Shown one piece after another: positions 60,081 through 64,000 of a DNA stretch of 64,000 nt (positions are counted from its first letter, which is position 1; each line of letters opens with the position of its first letter). Made by a program: the position numbers and the translations under genes. Source of the stretch: Lichenicoccus sp964246745 (GTDB lineage: Bacteria > Pseudomonadota > Alphaproteobacteria > Acetobacterales > Acetobacteraceae). The notes under the pieces are model-generated. The model was not told the origin of the DNA. It saw only the letters and a program-made list of their open reading frames with translations, and did not search any database. The stretch is from contig CAXTRK010000010.1 of the NCBI GenBank assembly GCA_964246745.1, positions 28,310-92,309 on the forward strand, read 5' to 3'.

Positions 60081-60439
60081 GTCAAAAAAAATTATACAAG
60101 GCGGCTGAGAGACTAACATATGAAAAAAGCCAGGGCACTGCTCGTTGCGCGCGAACTTCAGGGCTTGTTGTGAGGCGGTGTGTTATGATTTGTCGGAGAG
60201 AGGCATTGCACCACCACAGACACCGCGAAAGCTGACCAACAACAGACCGACCATGGCTGGACCGGGGTGCCCGGCGAGTGGTTTAGTCCGTGCGCTACTC
60301 CAATCCGCCACCAAGCCTATGCCATCAGCCTCGGCACAAAGAAGTCATCTGGGTGCCAGACTAGACTTGGAAACCATTGCCGACACGCCCGGCACCAGGC
60401 CAAGTGTGGCCAACCCGTTTAGGCGCTTCGCGGTCACGG
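60081..60439. other. gap without a supported gene
   Basis: This 359-base stretch follows fliJ. The first part is AT-rich with A-runs. I find no good start with a ribosome site. A frame read from about 60230 to 60360 has a plausible protein-like composition (Trp, Cys, His) but no start and ends in stops, so it could be a fragment of a lost gene. No tRNA, terminator or convincing promoter was seen. Confidence 0.4.
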
Positions 60440-60892
60440 CTAGCGGACGCGCCGCCGGTCACGTCTGCGCCGGGCCCTGCCGCGAAACAATTCTACGATG
60501 CCACGTCCAGCCATGCGGCCTGCTGGCCCCATCACCGTGCTGCTGACGGCATTCAAAGCCAGCGAGCTTCGCATGGCCGCGAGATTTTCGTCACGGGTCA
60601 CGCGCGCCTGAAATTCGGAGATGCTAGGCTTTCTGCCGCGACCAAGCACGACACACAGGATGGCCAACAGCAGGTCCGCGCCAAGCACGATCACGGAAGC
60701 CCATACCTTGCCCGTATTCCACGGGCCATAGCACAATACCCATAGAAGAACGTGCGCCGAGATCAGGGCGAACAGTCCGAAAAGGCCCGCAACCACGAGA
60801 AATGCGGCACGCCGAGCGTAACGCAATCCCATACGTTCAAGCCGCTGGACTTCGGCAGCGGCAGCAAGCTTGCCGAAATCAACCGCTTTCAT
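60440..60892 (-). CDS. phage-holin-superfamily (YqjE-like) membrane protein
   Basis: This 150-residue protein has two hydrophobic helices (AAFLVVAGLFGLFALISAHVLLWVLCY and VWASVIVLGADLLLAILCVVLG) between Arg-rich ends; the tail ends RGRARRRRDRRRVR. The two-helix layout and its position beside a DUF883 (YqjD-like) gene match the E. coli yqjD-yqjE pair. Proteins of this type are stress-linked, but their function is not settled. Confidence 0.78.
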   Translation of the reverse strand: MKAVDFGKLAAAAEVQRLERMGLRYARRAAFLVVAGLFGLFALISAHVLLWVLCYGPWNTGKVWASVIVLGADLLLAILCVVLGRGRKPSISEFQARVTRDENLAAMRSSLALNAVSSTVMGPAGRMAGRGIVELFRGRARRRRDRRRVR

Positions 60893-60907
60893 AAAGAAGC
60901 TCCTGGC

Positions 60908-61177
60908 TCAGCGCGAAATGCGGCCGAGGAGATACCCGACGACTGTAGAGATGGCGATAGCAACCAGCGGCTGGTGGCGCACCTTGTCGGATACGTTCGC
61001 TACCTGGTTGTTGGTCATATCCCGGGCGTTGGTCACCGCCGTCTCAGCCTTCTCGGCAGCGCCGGCGATCGCCGGCGTGACCCGCTCGTTGAGCAGTTGC
61101 TCAACCATCGCTCTTAGGGACTGGAGCTGTTCCTGGGTATCCTGCGCCACGTCCTTCGCCTTGTCGGAAACAGCCAT
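60908..61177 (-). CDS. DUF883 (YqjD/ElaB-like) membrane-anchored protein
   Basis: This 89-residue protein has an amphipathic helix (SDKAKDVAQDTQEQLQSLRAMVEQLLNERV) followed by a C-terminal anchor helix (PLVAIAISTVVGYLLGRISR). The G-Y-x-x-G-x-x-x-R ending is the DUF883 signature. YqjD and ElaB bind ribosomes in stationary phase in E. coli. It is the first gene of a pair with the YqjE-like gene, 15 bases apart. Confidence 0.85.
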   Translation of the reverse strand: MAVSDKAKDVAQDTQEQLQSLRAMVEQLLNERVTPAIAGAAEKAETAVTNARDMTNNQVANVSDKVRHQPLVAIAISTVVGYLLGRISR

Positions 61178-61240
61178 GACTCACCCCGCAGAAATTCTGA
61201 CCCGGCAACGTCGCGACGGCAGACAAGTTGCAAATCGCCC

Positions 61241-62323
61241 ATGAGCCGCGCCTTGCCACTCGCGGTGCGCGGCCTCCAGCTTGCGGACGCGCCGATCTCG
61301 TTTACGGTCAAGGGCGGGGAGTGCGTGGCGCTGCTCGTATCTGACAAGGCAGACGCTTCGCGACTTGTCGACACGCTCGCCGGACATGTCCGCGCCAGCG
61401 CCGGTAGCATCCTCGTGGACGGCCAAGAGGTTGAGAAGCTTCCCCCCAGGCAACGCCGGATCGGCATCGTCTCCGAGCGGGATCCGTTGTTCGGCCATTT
61501 GAGCATACGCGACAACGTAGCCTTTCCTCTGGCTGTTCGTCGCATTCGCCCGTCCGACAGCAACCATCGCGTGCAGCATACCATCGCCTTACTCGACCTC
61601 GATGGGCAAGCTGACCGGCTTCCCTCAAAACTTGATCGCGCCGAGCTGGTTCGCGCGAAGCTTGCGCGCGTTCTTGTCTGTGATCCGGCGGTCGTCCTAC
61701 TCGACGACCCGCTCGCCGAAGTCGAATTTCAGAAGCGTCGTGAATTGCGCCGTTCACTGCGTCGGCTCACGCGTGCACGCATGCTCGGCGTCGTGTTCGT
61801 CACGCCCGATCGCGACGAGGCGTTGGTCATGGGCGACCGGATCGGCCTGCTCGAGGGGGCCATCCTGCGTCAGCTCGGCCCGGCCTCGGAGTTGCTCGAC
61901 CATCCGGCCAACGAGGGCGTCGCGATCGGCTTCGGCGAGTCGAACAGCTTGACCGGCCAAGTCGAATGGGTCGAGGACGATGTCGCACGCATACGTCTCG
62001 GTGCTGGTCCATGTATGGATGCGGTGGCGTCTCCTGATCTCAGAGCGGGAGCGTTGTGCGTCGTGTGCGTGCGGCCGGAGCGAATAGCGGTTGCATTCGT
62101 CTCCGGTGATGCTGAAGCGCTTGGTGGCAATGCGCTCGCTGGCACGTTATCGGACATGGTGCATTTGGGCGACCACCTGCTGTTGCGTTTCCGGCTCGCC
62201 GGCGGCGGCGAGCTGCTGGTTCGCCGGCCGACCTCGCAGCCGACCGCCGGATTGCACCCCGAGCGTCCCGCCTTGCTCGCCTGGCAGTCCGCGCACGCGA
62301 TCGCCTTTCCGCTGACCGGATGA
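61241..62323 (+). CDS. ABC transporter ATP-binding protein homologue with degenerate ATPase motifs
   Basis: This 360-residue protein has the layout of a PotA-type subunit: an ABC domain (about 1-230) and a C-terminal TOBE-like region (about 245-355, with NSLTGQVEW and VVCVRPERIAV). The ATPase motifs are nearly all gone. The P-loop position reads ALLVSDKADASRL, the LSGGQ signature position reads LPSKLDRAELV, Walker B is VVLLDDP with Asp in place of Glu, and the switch His is missing (VTPDRDEA). The reading frame is intact. It may bind partner proteins without hydrolysing ATP, or it may be under relaxed selection. Confidence 0.85.
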   Translation: MSRALPLAVRGLQLADAPISFTVKGGECVALLVSDKADASRLVDTLAGHVRASAGSILVDGQEVEKLPPRQRRIGIVSERDPLFGHLSIRDNVAFPLAVRRIRPSDSNHRVQHTIALLDLDGQADRLPSKLDRAELVRAKLARVLVCDPAVVLLDDPLAEVEFQKRRELRRSLRRLTRARMLGVVFVTPDRDEALVMGDRIGLLEGAILRQLGPASELLDHPANEGVAIGFGESNSLTGQVEWVEDDVARIRLGAGPCMDAVASPDLRAGALCVVCVRPERIAVAFVSGDAEALGGNALAGTLSDMVHLGDHLLLRFRLAGGGELLVRRPTSQPTAGLHPERPALLAWQSAHAIAFPLTG

Positions 62324-62488
62324 CACGGGCTTTGCCGGACGGTAGAGAGGGTAGGAGTCGCTCGATGAGGCGGCCCGGCGTGGTGTGGCTGTAGAGAAAA
62401 GGTTTATGTCCTGAGCCAGTGCCGCGAACTTTGCACAATACTTCATCGCCGGGGATGGCGACTGGCACACGCCCAGGCAGTTTTATCC

Positions 62489-63496
62489 TTGCTGATCACA
62501 GGCCTGCTGGCTTGCGCCGCCGGCAACCCGCAGACCAGCCCGAAATCCGGGCGAGAGCCGGTCCTGCGCGTCGCAACTTTCGCCGGCGGCGTGCGGAACG
62601 CGCAACAGACGTCGATGTTCACGCCGTTCACCGAACAGACCGGCCTGCATCTACAGGTCGATGACTGGTCTGGCGCTTTGCAGATGCTGCAAGCACGTGC
62701 CGAAACCGGCCGCCAGGACTGGGATCTCCTGCTGATGGAGGCCGCACCCCTGGAGATCGCCTGCAAGGAGGGCCTCTTGCTCGCGGCACCCTTGACACGC
62801 GATCCGACCGACACCGCACCGGACGGAACTGGAAAGAACTGCGGCGTTCCAGCCTGGCGAATGAACCTGGTGCTTGCCTGGGATAGAGGCCGCGTCGGAG
62901 CGACGCCCACGTGGAGCGACTTCTGGAACGTGGCCCAGCATCCAGGCAAGCGCGGACTTCGCCGCGATCCACGCGGCACGCTGGAAATCGCGCTGATGGC
63001 CGATGGGGTGGCTGCGGGCGACGTCTATCGCACGCTTTCCACCTCGGACGGGGTGGACCGCGCCTTCCACGAGCTCGATCAACTCAAACCCTACATCGTT
63101 TGGTGGAATACGCCCGAACAAGCCGTCCAGATCATCGAAAGCGGCGCGGTGCTGATGAGCAGCGCCCCGGTCGGCGAAATCGCCGCTGCCGACCGCACCG
63201 GCCACCGCAACATCGGCGCCCAATGGTCGCAGAGCCTCGGCATCGCGGTCGACTGGGCAATACCGAGTGCTACGGCGCCCAAGCACCGGGCTTTCGCGCG
63301 CAAGCTGCTCGGTTTTGTCTCTGATCCGTCGCAGCGGGCCGGCTTCTCCGCCGCCTATCCTTCTCTGCCCTCCGCCGCTGGCACTCCCCCTGGCACCGCC
63401 CAGCCGCAGGCGACGCTCATGGTGGATGACGGCTTCTGGCGTAGTCATCTGACGACGCTGCGCAGCCGCTTCGATCAATGGAGTGAGGCCAAGTGA
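62489..63496 (+). CDS. extracellular solute-binding lipoprotein, PotD-like
   Basis: This periplasmic binding protein of about 335 residues has a lipobox (LITGLLAC then AAG) near its N-terminus. TTG 62489 is the only near-standard start that keeps it. The in-frame sequence upstream (R-G-W-R-L-A-H-A-Q-A-V-L) would make a better signal peptide, so the true start could be CTG 62462 or another rare codon. The mature part has LRVATFAGGVRNAQQ, AGRQDWDLLLMEA, a central hinge and a WSQSLGIAVDWAIP segment, as in spermidine/putrescine binding proteins. It follows the pseudo-ATPase gene. Confidence 0.8.
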   Translation: MLITGLLACAAGNPQTSPKSGREPVLRVATFAGGVRNAQQTSMFTPFTEQTGLHLQVDDWSGALQMLQARAETGRQDWDLLLMEAAPLEIACKEGLLLAAPLTRDPTDTAPDGTGKNCGVPAWRMNLVLAWDRGRVGATPTWSDFWNVAQHPGKRGLRRDPRGTLEIALMADGVAAGDVYRTLSTSDGVDRAFHELDQLKPYIVWWNTPEQAVQIIESGAVLMSSAPVGEIAAADRTGHRNIGAQWSQSLGIAVDWAIPSATAPKHRAFARKLLGFVSDPSQRAGFSAAYPSLPSAAGTPPGTAQPQATLMVDDGFWRSHLTTLRSRFDQWSEAK

Positions 63497-63807
63497 ACCC
63501 GTTCCCGGCGCAGGCCGTCATCGTGTTCCTGCTGGTCCTGCCAGGCGCCGCGGCATCGGTGCTGCCCGCGGAGACGGTTTTGAACGGGCTGATCTGGCGG
63601 ACTTTCCTGGCGCTACCGATGATCGCGCTGCCGACACTGCTCGCTTTGACCCGGCTGCGGCGCCATCAGCGCCGCGCCGCATTCGGGCTCGGCGCGCAAC
63701 GCATGGATCGGTTGCGCTGGATCTGGCTGCCGCAGCTTGGCCCCGGACTCCTGGGCAGCCTGGGGCTGCTGCTGCTGTTTGCCGCGGCAAGGCATCTGGT
63801 GACGTGA
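63493..63807 (+). CDS. short ABC permease-like membrane protein
   Basis: This 104-residue protein has an N-terminal helix (AVIVFLLVLPGAAASVL), a second (LALPMIALPTLLAL) and a final one (LGSLGLLLLFAAARHL). Between the last two lies RRAAFGLGAQRMDRLRWIWLPQLGPG, which mirrors the EAA loop of ABC permeases (EAA-x-x-LGA-x-x-x-x-x-x-x-x-x-LP) but with Arg for Glu. Normal permeases of this family have about 270 residues and six helices, so this is a truncated form. Its start overlaps the stop of the binding protein by four bases (GTGA for that stop; ATG/GTG start as noted). Confidence 0.65.
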   Translation: MNPFPAQAVIVFLLVLPGAAASVLPAETVLNGLIWRTFLALPMIALPTLLALTRLRRHQRRAAFGLGAQRMDRLRWIWLPQLGPGLLGSLGLLLLFAAARHLVT

Positions 63808-63850
63808 GCGGCGGCTTCCAGAGATGGCCGCTGCCGCTTATCCTATGTCG

Positions 63851-64000
63851 ATGCCAGCGACCGTCCCCTTCTGGAAAAGCAAACGCCTCGACGAGATGAG
63901 CGAGACGGAATGGGAGTCGCTGTGCGACGGCTGCGGACGCTGCTGTCTGCACAAGCTGCGCGACGAACAGACCGACACCGTGATCTACACCAACGTCGCC
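63851..64000 (+). CDS. YcgN/UPF0260-family CxxCxxCC protein, start only
   Basis: The visible 50 residues (MPATVPFWKSKRLDEMSETEWESLCDGCGRCCLHKLRDEQTD...) carry the CDGCGRCC cluster and the WESLCDGC opening of the UPF0260 (YcgN) group, related to the YkgJ zinc/iron-binding fold. An ATG at 63845 adds two residues. The gene continues past the right edge. The function is unknown. Confidence 0.85.
   Translation, partial: MPATVPFWKSKRLDEMSETEWESLCDGCGRCCLHKLRDEQTDTVIYTNVA

Noticed and set aside
60145..60546. 133-codon plus-strand frame in and after the fliJ gap
   Set aside because: It half-overlaps the convergent YqjE-like gene, has no ribosome site and no motif.
1..64000. tRNA, rRNA, CRISPR array, insertion sequence, phage genes
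   Set aside because: None was recognised by eye; small RNA genes could be missed without a covariance search.

Overview
The window reads as one contiguous piece of a GC-rich alphaproteobacterial chromosome. The best guess is Rhodospirillales, probably Acetobacteraceae-like. The reasons are hopanoid-transport genes of the HpnN and HpnL types, a Caulobacter-style flagellar operon (fliF-fliG-fliH-fliN-flbD-flhA), a CtrA-type regulator, a two-gene pyrB/pyrC overlap and an acid-protease-type S53 peptidase. I saw no rRNA, tRNA, CRISPR array, insertion sequence or prophage. Family assignments come from reading motifs, not from database searches.

Positions 1-5826 hold an OmpR-type response regulator with the start of its histidine kinase (cut by the left edge), a ModE-type DNA-binding protein, a beta-barrel outer-membrane protein, ComEC and a VapBC/FitAB-type toxin-antitoxin pair. 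Positions 5946-18122 are a dense forward block: gltX, pyrB, pyrC, plsY, dprA, topA, rnr, an S41 protease and a DUF1491 protein. Almost every junction is a short stop/start overlap. The pyrC product has lost the dihydroorotase metal-binding histidines and looks like an inactive PyrC' partner of PyrB.

Positions 18151-31680 carry two aldo/keto reductases around a TetR regulator, pyruvate kinase, small envelope proteins, a moeB/DsrE sulfur-transfer pair, an AGE-family sugar epimerase, a radical SAM protein paired with a DUF4130-UdgX fusion (a little-understood DNA-repair module), and an S9 peptidase with a possible second small gene in its 3' end. Positions 31688-39323 hold a manganese catalase, HpnN, HpnL, an S53 peptidase and a YihY-family membrane protein.

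Positions 39438-60080 are a flagellar region. flgE-flgK-flgL run leftward. fliK-flgD-fliF-fliG-fliH-fliN-flbD-flhA-flhF-flhG run rightward, and fliI-fliJ lie further on. Matching sigma-54-type -24/-12 elements face flgE and fliK, and flbD supplies the cognate activator type. A near-consensus CtrA box precedes fliF. An AT-richer stretch separates flhG from fliI. It carries a NepR-like small protein, a nitrilase-family hydrolase, NAD kinase and a CtrA-like regulator whose receiver has lost its conserved lysine.

Positions 60440-64000 hold two stress-type membrane proteins (YqjE/YqjD-like), then an unusual transport cassette: an ABC ATPase homologue with every nucleotide-binding motif eroded but its C-terminal region intact, a PotD-like binding lipoprotein, and a 104-residue mini-permease. 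A CxxCxxCC protein (YcgN family) runs off the right edge. The pseudo-ABC cassette and the radical SAM/UdgX module are the two best candidates for little-described biology here.
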